From the NCBI GenBank assembly GCA_944392705.1, contig CALXXO010000006.1, positions 1-38,373 on the forward strand: a stretch of 38,373 bases of DNA. Direction: 5' to 3'. The notes under the pieces are model-generated. The model ran no database searches. It saw only the letters and a list, made by a program, of their open reading frames with translations, and had not been told where the DNA came from. The stretch comes from an uncultured Spirochaetaceae bacterium. GTDB taxonomy: Bacteria > Spirochaetota > Spirochaetia > Sphaerochaetales > Sphaerochaetaceae. The translations under genes and the position numbers were made by a program. This document shows positions 16,473-25,023 of the stretch, piece after piece. The first letter of the stretch is position 1; every line of letters starts with the position of its first letter.

Positions 16473-19334
16473 TCACTGTGGAAGACTCTCCTGCTCCCAG
16501 CTATATCCGGAATTCTCCAAAGCTTTCCTGTCGCCGATCACAGCGATGCAATACTCCCCTTTCCTGAGTTCAGAAGCGAAAGTCCTTCCCGCTTCCACAA
16601 CATCATCCACGGTCAGGGAGAGTACCTCCTGCTGCTTTCTTTCCCTGTCGCTATCGCTGATTCTGTAAATCATCCTCCTGATATCAACAAGGGAACGGAC
16701 AGCTGGCGACATTGGCCTGAGGTCCTTTGCAAGTACTCCGATAACGGCATCCTCGAGTTTTCCGGAATCAATCTTCAGTGTTTCGGCGGCTGAGAGGAAA
16801 TCCTTTATGCTCCCATCCAGCCGTGGATCGCGATAGGTATAGAATGTGAATATCCGTTCAGTATGATCAAGATAAGCCCCGGTACCATAAGCTCCGCCTT
16901 TTTCTCTTATCAAGGACCAAAGCGATGTCTGTGAGAGAATGGAAAGGAATATCCTCTCAGAAGAGGAAAGCTTTTCAGCTATTCCCGGAGCATGGCCGGA
17001 AAGCCCTATGAAAGAAACGGACGAAGAGAGCGTCCTTGCCATGAACCTGGGAAGTTCTGGAAGTTTGTGTACACATTCACCGAGCGCTCCACCTTCAGGT
17101 ATTCTTCTCACGAAGGACGAAGCCGTATCAACTGCCATGTCAATCAGATCGGAATCTGTAGTGACATGGATCATCATCCGCTCACGGCGAAGCATCTTGT
17201 CCCTTATCCTCTCGAAATCCTTTCCAAGCTCCGATAAATCGGAAGAGAGCATCTCGTTTATCCTGTACCAGCAGGTGATTCCAGAAAGCCTTTCCCCGAT
17301 ATAAAGTGATGGGGAAAGCGGAGAGGAAGCAAGCGATGATGCATAAGTATGGCCATTCTGCACTACAGAGCTTGAGAAATCCGTCGCTATATCTGTCAGG
17401 GCTGCTTTTATGCGTTTTTCATCAGAAATGACCCCCTCGAAGAGCACATTCATAAAGAGATCAAGACCTTCCCACTGAAGCTCGGGGAGCGACTTAAGCC
17501 TGCATACGAAGAAGACTTTTTCCTTTCCATCGGATGATGATCCCGACTCGACATAGAATGCATAGCCGCCGGAGACAAAGCGAAGCTCCGTATTCACTTC
17601 AGGGTATGACATACCGGCTGCATCGCACATTGAATAAAGGCGGGCAAGGACATTGGCTTTATCGAGATCCTCATAGCAAAAGTCGGAGATATCGAAAACA
17701 AGATCGGTATAGACTATGCCGCCGGATGCCATAGGAGCTGCAATCACACCATTTCTGTATGTGTGCATTATCCTGTCGAAAGCCCTTGGGAGATCGGAAC
17801 GCGTCAGGCGGGGAATTGAATCGACAGCAGCATCGGAATCCGGAGTCAGCTGGAATGTCTGGAACTTCTTTTCCTTCTCCTCGGAGTATTCTTCCTTTCG
17901 CTTTTCCAGTGTCTTTGCAATGCTCTCCTCGATGGCCTTGCCTGCGTTGCTATCACGGCTGACCACAGCAAGAAGCCTGTGAGGATTCTCAACGAGATTA
18001 TCGATAATCCAGTCCTCAAAGAAGCGTGGATTATCCTTCCATTTCCGTCTTATCGACTCTATGACAGCGGAAGGAGATAGGAAGAGAGATGGGTCACGGC
18101 CAAATGTAAGCCCCTTCTCCGCCTGGAAGAAAAGTCTCATTCCCTGAGGTATTCCACCTGGGATTTCCTTCAGAGAGAACTCCATTCTCCTTATAGCTGC
18201 TTCAACTGCCTTTCTATCAAGACCTCTATCTGCGATTGCCCTGAGAGAAGACAGGATGAATGACTCTACTTCATCCGCATTTTTCTCATCAGAGCCAGAG
18301 AAACCGGCACTGAACACAAGATTCCGATAGCTTGAGCTCATACCGCTCTCAGTTGAGAGATCGGTACCCAGCGGAGACTCAGCTATTGCCTTGTACAGAG
18401 GACACCCTGGAGATCCCAGGAGGATATCGACAATAAGGGATAGAAGAGTGCTTTCTCCCGGTTCTGCATTATCGCCAAGAAGCCAGGAAACCATTATCGA
18501 TGCGCCCTTCTCACCATCGGATGCGGGGGAAGCTGTGTAGAATTTCCCAGGTTTGGTCCATCGCAAAGCAGCATCGATTCTTGGAATCTTCTCTCCCCCT
18601 TCGCTGAGATACTCCCTGTCGAGAAGCCTTAGCCGCGCTTCAAGCTCCGTATTACCGTAGATGAAAAGGGACATATTTCTTGGCTGATAATACCTTCTAT
18701 AAGCTTCAATATACTCATTGTATGTCAGCTGGCATATCTCCCTGGCATCTCCGCCGGAATCATATTTATAAGGGGAATCACCGAAAAGCGGCTTGGTAGA
18801 AGCAGAGGAAAGGACGTACTCATGCTCCGCCATCTCCCCCAGCATCTCCGAAAAGACGACTCCTTCGAAATGAAGGCCACCTTCAGAGGATATCCTTATA
18901 CCCTCCTGCATGAATGTCTCTTCCCTCAAAAGCGGAGCAAAAACCGCATCGGTGTAGACGCTGAAGAGATTTCCAAAGTCCTTCTCGACAGTGGATGCCG
19001 CAGGATAATAAGTACGGTCAACACCAGTAAGTGCATTAAGGAATGTATTGCAGCTGTTGCGTACAAGCAGCATGAACGGATCCTTCACAGGATACTTCCT
19101 GCTTCCCGAAAGCACTGTATGCTCGATTATATGTGGAATACCCTTGCTGTTCATCGGTGGGGTATAGGCAGTATATGAGAAGAATTTCTCGTTATCATCG
19201 GTATCGACATAGTAGACGATGAAGCCTGTACGCTCGTGAATAAGCTGGATACCTTTTGCTCTGTAATCAGGGAGATCCGATACCTTCTCCACCCTGAAGC
19301 CTTCTATAACGCTTCCTTCTTTGTAGTCATGCAT
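16473..19334 (-). CDS. M16C zinc metallopeptidase (presequence-protease type)
   Basis: This 953-residue peptidase belongs to the M16C group (PreP, falcilysin), which degrades short peptides inside a large two-half chamber. The inverted zinc motif is HIIEH at 68-72 and the distal metal ligand is probably Glu163 in VVFSEMLGE. Sequence such as LSGSRKYPVKDPF and the full four-domain length are typical. No signal peptide is present, so it should be cytoplasmic. It is the first gene of the long minus-strand cluster. The ATG at 19334 lacks a Shine-Dalgarno sequence and lies seven bases from a promoter -10. Confidence 0.92.
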   Translation of the reverse strand: MHDYKEGSVIEGFRVEKVSDLPDYRAKGIQLIHERTGFIVYYVDTDDNEKFFSYTAYTPPMNSKGIPHIIEHTVLSGSRKYPVKDPFMLLVRNSCNTFLNALTGVDRTYYPAASTVEKDFGNLFSVYTDAVFAPLLREETFMQEGIRISSEGGLHFEGVVFSEMLGEMAEHEYVLSSASTKPLFGDSPYKYDSGGDAREICQLTYNEYIEAYRRYYQPRNMSLFIYGNTELEARLRLLDREYLSEGGEKIPRIDAALRWTKPGKFYTASPASDGEKGASIMVSWLLGDNAEPGESTLLSLIVDILLGSPGCPLYKAIAESPLGTDLSTESGMSSSYRNLVFSAGFSGSDEKNADEVESFILSSLRAIADRGLDRKAVEAAIRRMEFSLKEIPGGIPQGMRLFFQAEKGLTFGRDPSLFLSPSAVIESIRRKWKDNPRFFEDWIIDNLVENPHRLLAVVSRDSNAGKAIEESIAKTLEKRKEEYSEEKEKKFQTFQLTPDSDAAVDSIPRLTRSDLPRAFDRIMHTYRNGVIAAPMASGGIVYTDLVFDISDFCYEDLDKANVLARLYSMCDAAGMSYPEVNTELRFVSGGYAFYVESGSSSDGKEKVFFVCRLKSLPELQWEGLDLFMNVLFEGVISDEKRIKAALTDIATDFSSSVVQNGHTYASSLASSPLSPSLYIGERLSGITCWYRINEMLSSDLSELGKDFERIRDKMLRRERMMIHVTTDSDLIDMAVDTASSFVRRIPEGGALGECVHKLPELPRFMARTLSSSVSFIGLSGHAPGIAEKLSSSERIFLSILSQTSLWSLIREKGGAYGTGAYLDHTERIFTFYTYRDPRLDGSIKDFLSAAETLKIDSGKLEDAVIGVLAKDLRPMSPAVRSLVDIRRMIYRISDSDRERKQQEVLSLTVDDVVEAGRTFASELRKGEYCIAVIGDRKALENSGYSWEQESLPQ

Positions 19335-19341
19335 GAGAATG

Positions 19342-19371
19342 AAGATAAACGAGAGGGCGCTTGATTGACAA
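19342..19371 (-). promoter_or_regulatory. Putative promoter of the M16 peptidase and long minus-strand cluster
   Basis: TTGTCA (19366-19371) and TATCTT (19342-19347), read on the minus strand, are 18 bases apart. The -10 ends seven bases before the ATG at 19334. The -35 overlaps that of the divergent nfo promoter by five bases. Confidence 0.5.
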
Positions 19372-19393
19372 CTCCGGACACTGAAACTACCCT
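19365..19393 (+). promoter_or_regulatory. Putative promoter of nfo
   Basis: TTGACA (19365-19370) is a consensus -35; TACCCT (19388-19393) is a weak -10 at 17-base spacing and ends six bases before the nfo ATG. The two divergent -35 boxes share TGACA/TGTCA, so only one polymerase could bind at a time. Confidence 0.45.
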
Positions 19394-19399
19394 CTTGAT

Positions 19400-20236
19400 A
19401 TGCATTTCATAGGACCCCATGTATCGATAAAGGAAAACATAGCGTTGTCTGTAGATAGGGCGAAAGCGCTAGGAGCTACAGGTTTTGCGATTTTCACAAA
19501 GAACCAGAGAATATGGACAGCACCGCCATTGCAGGATGAGGATGCAGCAGCATTCAGGGAAGGTATCAGGGAAAATGGATACACTCCCGATGCAGTCCTT
19601 CCCCACGCTGGTTATCTCATAAACCCCGCCACCCCTGACCGTGATTTATGGAACAAATCATTCGCACTCTTTGAAGATGAAGCGATGAGGACAGTAAAAC
19701 TCGGTCTCAGGACAATAAACATACACCCAGGTGCCTACAAGGAAGGAAGCAGGGAGGATGGAATCAAGAGAGCTGCCCAAATGATTGATTCCGTCATCGA
19801 GAATGTCCCGGAAATAAGAATCGCAGTGGAAAACACAGCGGGCGCAGGAACAATACTCGGCTCCTCGTTCGATGAGCTGGAAGCAATACTCCAGGAATCG
19901 AAACATGGGGAAAATGTCGGATTCACCCTAGATACCGCACATCTCTTCGGAGCTGGCTACGATGTGAAGACAGATCCTGTGAGAATACTCGACGATTTTG
20001 TCTCGCGATTCGGAAAGGAAAAGCTTTTTGGTATGCACCTGAATGACTCGAAGGTTGGTCTGGGCTCGAAGAAAGACAGACACGAAAGCATTGGCCTTGG
20101 ACTTATCGGAAAGGAAGCATTTGTCGAGATTGTTAAGCACCCTGCGACGGAAGGGATTCCTCTCATACTAGAAACACCCGATGAAAACAGATGGCAGGCT
20201 GAGATAGCCTGTCTGCTCCAGGAATCAAAGCTCTGA
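19400..20236 (+). CDS. nfo: Endonuclease IV (AP endonuclease)
   Basis: Nfo cuts DNA 5' of abasic sites during base excision repair. The 278 residues keep all expected zinc ligands: His69, His109, Glu144, Asp178, His181, His213, Asp226, His228 and Glu258, in motifs NIHPGAY, VENTAG, LDTAH, HLNDSK, DRHESIG and LETP. An in-frame stop at 19382-19384 rules out a start further upstream, and no Shine-Dalgarno sequence precedes the ATG. It is transcribed away from the M16 gene, and its end overlaps the end of the convergent lipoprotein gene by 12 bases. Confidence 0.96.
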   Translation: MHFIGPHVSIKENIALSVDRAKALGATGFAIFTKNQRIWTAPPLQDEDAAAFREGIRENGYTPDAVLPHAGYLINPATPDRDLWNKSFALFEDEAMRTVKLGLRTINIHPGAYKEGSREDGIKRAAQMIDSVIENVPEIRIAVENTAGAGTILGSSFDELEAILQESKHGENVGFTLDTAHLFGAGYDVKTDPVRILDDFVSRFGKEKLFGMHLNDSKVGLGSKKDRHESIGLGLIGKEAFVEIVKHPATEGIPLILETPDENRWQAEIACLLQESKL

Positions 20237-21589
20237 GAGAAACATACCAGCGGCTGCAGAGCCAGCTCTGACAAGGGCAGCTTCTCCGGCCGCTTCCTCA
20301 TCTTCCCCTCCTCCGCTTACTACGAGCTGCTTGACAGTATACGGCTCACTCTCACCATTGCGGTAAAAAGATAGCTGTGCTTCTGCAAGCACGTACTCCA
20401 CACCGCCGCCGCTCTCGGAATCAACTATACCGACACGGAGGAGAATGTAATTATCGAGACCTGGATAATCCGACTGGAGATTGCCAAGGACTTCCAGCTC
20501 CTCCTCCCCTTCGCCGGGAACTATCGCATAACCAGACACCGATGCCTTCTCAAGATATGATGAGAATGAATTGAGCGCTGTCGACAGTCCAAGCTGCACT
20601 CCATCCTCCCCGTACTCCGCTACCGCGATTACCGTATCCGAGGGAGGAAGAAGATAATCTTCATCGTAACTGTAATAGACAGTACTATCATCGAGAAGTG
20701 AAAAGAGCGAGGAAAGAAAGCCTTCCGGTGCCTTCGATTCTATTGATGCTATAAGATCCTCGGGAATATAGACGGAAAAGCTTATAGTTCCATCCCAGAG
20801 CATATATGGATTCGTGCGGAAGAACCTTGCAGTTCCATCTTCATCCGTCATAAGTGTAACGAACGAATCAATCGCTTCACCATCCCCATTCACCATTGTG
20901 TACCCGGCTTCTGCCAGGCCGCCAACGATAGCAGGGTGCATAAAGCCTTTCGAACGGCGCATCCTGATACTCACATCTGTACCACGGCCGCCGCGCATAA
21001 CTGTTATTTCAATATTCCTGAGATACTCCACAGCCTGTTCAAGAATAAGCTGAGGAGAGTATGAATCGTTCATCACAGGGCCTGAAAGCGATAAATCAAG
21101 CGCGTTCAGGACATCGATAAGCGCTTCTGTATCATGGTTTTCCCTATAGCTTTCAAGCGCAGAATCCAGAAGCTCCCCTATCCTTCCTGTACGCTCTATG
21201 GACGCTGAGTACTCCTCGCTTCTTGAGCTGTAGTAAATCGATTCGGGAATTTCAAGCATCGCATAATACGATGTGCCATCGTTTATCGGGGAAGAATAGG
21301 TATTGGTTATCACAGCTTCAAGCGGCGCTATGGCATCGGTGGAAAGAAGCTGCCTGTAATACGGGGAGACTGCATCGTAGCCAAGTTCATAGCCGACCTG
21401 CTCAAGCAGATTCATATAGGCATCTGCCCTTGCAGAGCGTTCATCGGAACCTGTCCCATTGCCAACAAAGACAACATAGCCTGAATGTGTAGGTGTTGTC
21501 CTCGTCCATTCAGGACCTTCTGTGGACATGAATGTCGAGCATGAGAAAAGCAGGAACAATGACAGAAGCAGAACAAGAAGATTCCTCAA
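20225..21589 (-). CDS. Lipoprotein with LPP20-like N-terminal region
   Basis: This is a 454-residue exported lipoprotein of unknown role. The signal peptide ends in LLFSC with acylated Cys17. Residues about 25-70 (PEWTRTTP, YVVFVGNGTGSD, then an Ala-rich helix) resemble the LPP20/FlgT-type domain, in which a Trp-Pro start is followed by a VG(x)G strand; this match is by eye. The rest is acidic and beta-rich. The start is TTG at 21589 behind AGGAGGTGA, overlapping the upstream stop as TTGA, so it is cotranslated with the barrel-like protein before it. Confidence 0.7.
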   Translation of the reverse strand: MRNLLVLLLSLFLLFSCSTFMSTEGPEWTRTTPTHSGYVVFVGNGTGSDERSARADAYMNLLEQVGYELGYDAVSPYYRQLLSTDAIAPLEAVITNTYSSPINDGTSYYAMLEIPESIYYSSRSEEYSASIERTGRIGELLDSALESYRENHDTEALIDVLNALDLSLSGPVMNDSYSPQLILEQAVEYLRNIEITVMRGGRGTDVSIRMRRSKGFMHPAIVGGLAEAGYTMVNGDGEAIDSFVTLMTDEDGTARFFRTNPYMLWDGTISFSVYIPEDLIASIESKAPEGFLSSLFSLLDDSTVYYSYDEDYLLPPSDTVIAVAEYGEDGVQLGLSTALNSFSSYLEKASVSGYAIVPGEGEEELEVLGNLQSDYPGLDNYILLRVGIVDSESGGGVEYVLAEAQLSFYRNGESEPYTVKQLVVSGGGEDEEAAGEAALVRAGSAAAGMFLSEL

Positions 21590-22545
21590 AAATCACCTCC
21601 TACTCCCAGGACGAGCATATGAGACCCCTGAAGGTTCTGGTATCCCAGACGCCAGTAAAATGATGGAAGAGCCCGGTGTTCATAGAAAATCGAGAAGACA
21701 GAACGCCAGTCAAAGCCCTCGCTGCCACCACCAACAAGAAGCGAAACATTTCCCCCGATTCTTCCCTCCTGCACCAGAGTGAAACCAGCAGAGGGGAAAA
21801 TCCTGGAGAGATTCATATAGGCTTCAAGTCCGATGCCCCCGTAAACATCACTTCTTCCCGCTGAGTAGCGGTATGCAAATGATAAAGTAGGAACAAAAGG
21901 ATAGATCAGGTCATTTCTTCCAAGCGATACTATCCCAAAGACTTCAGGGGATGAGAAATTGAATCCCATAGCTGCAGAGCCTGTAAGCTTCCACTCCCCC
22001 TCGCTCTCCAACGACATTCCCGGGAATGGATGATTCAGATAAACAGGCTCCAATGTAACAGCTTCCCCATAGCGTTCGCTGACTTCGAAGATGCCACGGG
22101 TATCTCCGAAGCTGTCTACTGCTCTGAGCCTTGTTCCCCTCCTCATAGCTGTATCAGTAAGGGCGGAATATGAATTATCGAGAGTATAATCAAGACGTAA
22201 ACCGGAATCGCTATAGAGCCCTTCCTCATATAGAAGAATACCTTCCACGCTGTTCTCAAGGGATGAGAGAAGGGCATCCCTTCCATCGCCGAAGAATTCA
22301 ACGAGTATTTCCTTATCATTGAAAGAAAGAAGGAACTCGGACTCAATCTTTCCATCTTCCAGAGCTCTCTCAGAGTATCCAGAAGCCATGAATTCGATAT
22401 CACCGCGTCCATAAGTCATGGCCCCTACCGAATCAGCCAATGCGGATAGAATATAATCCGGGAGAGAGCCATCGGAAACTATATGCGATGCGTGAAGCGG
22501 AGAGAGAAAAAGGAGAAAGAAAAGAATTATCGCAATCTTTCCCAC
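21586..22545 (-). CDS. Exported beta-rich protein, probably outer membrane
   Basis: I do not recognise this 319-residue protein. It begins with a clear signal peptide (about 1-20, ending LHASH) and has alternating aromatic and glycine-rich strands in the C-terminal half (for example FVPTLSFAYRYSAG, VYGGIGLEAYMNL, FYWRLGYQN), ending in GVGGDF with a terminal Phe, as in outer-membrane barrels. I chose the GTG at 22545, which has AGGG five bases upstream and starts right at the signal peptide; an upstream start at 22614 would add 23 unlikely residues. It precedes the lipoprotein gene, with which it overlaps by four bases. Confidence 0.65.
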   Translation of the reverse strand: MGKIAIILFFLLFLSPLHASHIVSDGSLPDYILSALADSVGAMTYGRGDIEFMASGYSERALEDGKIESEFLLSFNDKEILVEFFGDGRDALLSSLENSVEGILLYEEGLYSDSGLRLDYTLDNSYSALTDTAMRRGTRLRAVDSFGDTRGIFEVSERYGEAVTLEPVYLNHPFPGMSLESEGEWKLTGSAAMGFNFSSPEVFGIVSLGRNDLIYPFVPTLSFAYRYSAGRSDVYGGIGLEAYMNLSRIFPSAGFTLVQEGRIGGNVSLLVGGGSEGFDWRSVFSIFYEHRALPSFYWRLGYQNLQGSHMLVLGVGGDF

Positions 22546-22612
22546 TTTAACCCTGCTTTCATGAAAAATACTTACAACTCTATTTGGCGGGACCAAAACG
22601 ACCTCCAGACAC

Positions 22613-22650
22613 AATGCCGTCTCTCTGGATTATCCCACATTGACGGCATT
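22613..22650. repeat. Inverted repeat with nested palindrome in a 121-base gap
   Basis: AATGCCGTC (22613-22621) and GACGGCATT (22642-22650) are perfect nine-base arms. The 20-base spacer contains a second small palindrome, GGATTATCC. On the minus strand this lies between the stop of the 281-residue lipoprotein and the start of the exported protein. No T-run follows on either strand, so it is not a standard terminator; it could be an operator, an mRNA hairpin or a weak attenuator. Nothing else is clear in the gap 22546-22666. Confidence 0.55.
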
Positions 22651-22666
22651 TAGAAAACAACTCAGA

Positions 22667-23512
22667 TTATGCACTGAAATTGTATTTCTCAAGCATTGTC
22701 TTGGCATCCTCGGAGACTCCGAAGATCGCGAATATGCCAAGAATGACGGAAGTCACCACAGGTCCTCTGTTAAGAGACTGGCTTATGCTTATGACCGATG
22801 ATGCAAGCCCCCAATATACAACGGGTTCCTTTGCAACGGCTTCCAACCATTCGGCAAAGGATTCATCGAGGTCGACATCCGCTTTATAGTACTCGACTAT
22901 CGCCATAATCGTTGCGGCAAGCACACCTGCTGCAATGGCCACAGCGGATGCTGCTGTCACCTTTCCCCATAGAATCGTCGTTGGAACGAGCGAATAAACA
23001 ACTGCGGCAGTAAGCAGCACAGCGCTCTTTATTACAAGTGCAGTGAGGTCATTGTAGAATTCCTCCTGCTGGCTTGGGGTGAGAACCCGCACATCATCCT
23101 CGACGGCGCGGAAAAGTCTTTCCTCCGCTTCTTTCACACGGTCCTTCACTTCCTCAAGCTCTGAAGCCGGTACCAGTTTCTCAGCTGCTTCGAAGACCTC
23201 ATCCGCTGTTTCGAATCTGGATGTCTCAAGGGTGAATTCAAGATACTCCCTTCCATTCTCCTCCTCCATCGTCCGCGTTGCCACATCGTAGCCATCAGCG
23301 CCATCGAGAACACTCCTTACTGGAAGATCCGGCTCCACATATTGCCTTATATCATCAAGGTAGAGGTCTATGGCCCTGCCGGATGCTGAAATAAGCGCGG
23401 AAGAGGAAATCGCACCTGGCCCGGATTGGGGAATTGTGCATGATACAACCAGAATCGATGCAATCAGAAGTAGTGATAAACCTTTGTCAAAAAGAACTCT
23501 CGCTTTATTCAT
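22667..23512 (-). CDS. Lipoprotein with internal hydrophobic segments, unknown function
   Basis: This 281-residue protein is not recognised. The signal sequence ends in LVVSC (Cys25), giving a lipoprotein. Residues about 100-140 are highly charged and probably helical. After that come two strong hydrophobic stretches (158-182 and 185-207) and two weaker ones (about 230-246 and 252-266), which is unusual for a lipoprotein. The ATG at 23512 has AAAGGAG five to six bases upstream. It lies 12 bases after the 168-residue exported protein gene. Confidence 0.65.
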   Translation of the reverse strand: MNKARVLFDKGLSLLLIASILVVSCTIPQSGPGAISSSALISASGRAIDLYLDDIRQYVEPDLPVRSVLDGADGYDVATRTMEEENGREYLEFTLETSRFETADEVFEAAEKLVPASELEEVKDRVKEAEERLFRAVEDDVRVLTPSQQEEFYNDLTALVIKSAVLLTAAVVYSLVPTTILWGKVTAASAVAIAAGVLAATIMAIVEYYKADVDLDESFAEWLEAVAKEPVVYWGLASSVISISQSLNRGPVVTSVILGIFAIFGVSEDAKTMLEKYNFSA

Positions 23513-23524
23513 ATTTACTCCTTT

Positions 23525-24031
23525 TCATGGAATCTCTATTCCGGCGATCAGCGATATCCTGATTTTCGAATACTGCGGCACAGCCTTTCCAAGCTCTCCC
23601 AGCCGTCCGGCTTCCGAGGAGAAGGCATCGAGGATTGAGATACGAGGTTCGACAAAGAACCAGGGGAATGAGAATGTCCAGCCTGCCGCAATCTCCGAAA
23701 ATAGGATGAATCTCTCCTCCGGGGATTCCAGCCCCCAGAAAAGTCCTGCCCTGACCATGCTTGCCCCTACAAATAACCCAAGCTCATCGAAGGGATAGGC
23801 AGAGACAAATAGCGATGCTTCAAGAAACGAAAGCTCGTAAGAAAGCGATGCAGAGTACCGCACAGGAACAGACACTCTGATACTCCCCCACCTGTATCCA
23901 GCTTCAGCATCAACTCTGACAGCATCCAGGAATATGGAATCAATACATCTCAGGTCCACACCGAACTGCCATGCCGCAGAGAGGGCTGATACAGAGAGAA
24001 TGATGATTAAAAATAAAAGAAGCCGTCGCAT
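23525..24031 (-). CDS. Small exported beta-barrel-like protein
   Basis: This is a 168-residue unrecognised protein with a signal peptide (about 1-19, ending SALSA) and a mature part of alternating hydrophobic strands rich in Trp, Phe and Tyr (for example YRWGSIRVSVPVRYSAS and GWTFSFPWFFVEPRIS). It could form a small eight-stranded outer-membrane barrel. No Shine-Dalgarno sequence is visible before the ATG at 24031. The 85-base gap upstream (24032-24116) shows no convincing promoter. Confidence 0.6.
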   Translation of the reverse strand: MRRLLLFLIIILSVSALSAAWQFGVDLRCIDSIFLDAVRVDAEAGYRWGSIRVSVPVRYSASLSYELSFLEASLFVSAYPFDELGLFVGASMVRAGLFWGLESPEERFILFSEIAAGWTFSFPWFFVEPRISILDAFSSEAGRLGELGKAVPQYSKIRISLIAGIEIP

Positions 24032-24116
24032 ATAAGAAAGCTAAACGGCTTACTGTCACAATTGCAGGGGCAAAAGTGGCCAATATCTATTCAATTATTA
24101 AGTTCCTTAATCGGAA

Positions 24117-24602
24117 TTATTCTTCAGGCCATCCTAAAGCTTTTCTGAAGTCCTTCTCCTTTTTTCCAAAATCACGGGAAGTGAAAAGGATCGGCTTGCT
24201 CTCTCCGGAAACGGAAAGGGAAAGACCAGGGTGATGGGTATCGACCTTCCCTATCGTATATCCCTCGATTGCCTGGACAAAGCATGACCATGAAGGCTTC
24301 ACTCCGCCCTTCTCCGCTTTTCTGGAGTAAAAGACTATCTCAGTCTCGGTGACGGCAAGTGCACCACCAAGCAGCTCCGTGCCATCTTTCACTATCATGG
24401 AGCAACGCTGAAAGAAGAAGGAACTGTCACCTCTGGCTTTCTCTACCATCTTCCTGGTGACAACGGAAGTTATCACATAGTAAACGACGATGAGGACGAG
24501 AAGCGGGGCAAGAAGCGGAAAAATAATCATTGCCTTGAATGCAGCAAAGTAAACGAATACTCCGAATATCGCAAGAATCAAGAACAAAACAAGACGTTTC
24601 AT
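24117..24602 (-). CDS. Small membrane protein with cytoplasmic beta domain, unknown function
   Basis: This 161-residue protein has two adjacent N-terminal membrane segments (about 3-23 and 27-48) followed by a roughly 110-residue soluble part with short beta-type stretches (KDGTELLGGALAVTETEIVFYS), loosely like a PH/GRAM-type fold; this is a guess from pattern only. The ATG overlaps the stop of the PTS IIA gene by four bases, so the two are cotranslated. Confidence 0.6.
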   Translation of the reverse strand: MKRLVLFLILAIFGVFVYFAAFKAMIIFPLLAPLLVLIVVYYVITSVVTRKMVEKARGDSSFFFQRCSMIVKDGTELLGGALAVTETEIVFYSRKAEKGGVKPSWSCFVQAIEGYTIGKVDTHHPGLSLSVSGESKPILFTSRDFGKKEKDFRKALGWPEE

Positions 24603-25015
24603 CTGAATAGAACCTCCGCAGAGACTGAATCATCTGGGCACAGAATAAGTCTCCTTCTGTTTTTCTCGGAAGAAAGAGACTGCACAATAGTAGAAAGCAG
24701 ATCGACATGGCTTTCCGCTGCGCTCTCTGGAAATAGCATAAGAACAAAAATCCTTACAGTCTCCCCATCGATATCAATACCATCTGGAGCAATTCCAAGC
24801 ACTATCGAAAGCTTCTTCACGCTGTCCGTCTTCGCATGGGGAATGGCAACCTCATTTCCTATTGCAGTAGATCCCTTCTTCTCTCTTTCAATCACAGCAG
24901 AAAGCGCGGATGGCTTGTCAGAGGAGGAAGATGCAGACACAAGACGCCTTAGCACCTCTTCCATCGTGCTTCCTCCGAGATCTGGAATTACTGAAAAATC
25001 TATCTGATTATCCAT
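24599..25015 (-). CDS. PTS EIIA domain protein (fructose/Ntr type), orphan
   Basis: This 138-residue protein is a single EIIA domain of the fructose/nitrogen PTS class. The phosphorylated histidine is probably His60 in AIPHAKT, following a REKKGSTAIGN stretch, both typical. No EIIB, EIIC, HPr or EI gene is near, so it is more likely regulatory (PtsN-like) than part of a sugar transporter. Its only close partner is the overlapping membrane-protein gene. A TGG-TATAGA extended -10 lies eight bases upstream of the ATG. Confidence 0.85.
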   Translation of the reverse strand: MDNQIDFSVIPDLGGSTMEEVLRRLVSASSSSDKPSALSAVIEREKKGSTAIGNEVAIPHAKTDSVKKLSIVLGIAPDGIDIDGETVRIFVLMLFPESAAESHVDLLSTIVQSLSSEKNRRRLILCPDDSVSAEVLFR

Positions 25016-25023
25016 AGCCTGAG

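Noticed and set aside
24032-24116. Promoter or terminator in the 85-base gap before the small exported protein
   Set aside because: TTCC/GGAA and AAGC/GCTT repeats are too short for a terminator, and no -35/-10 pair of reasonable quality was found.
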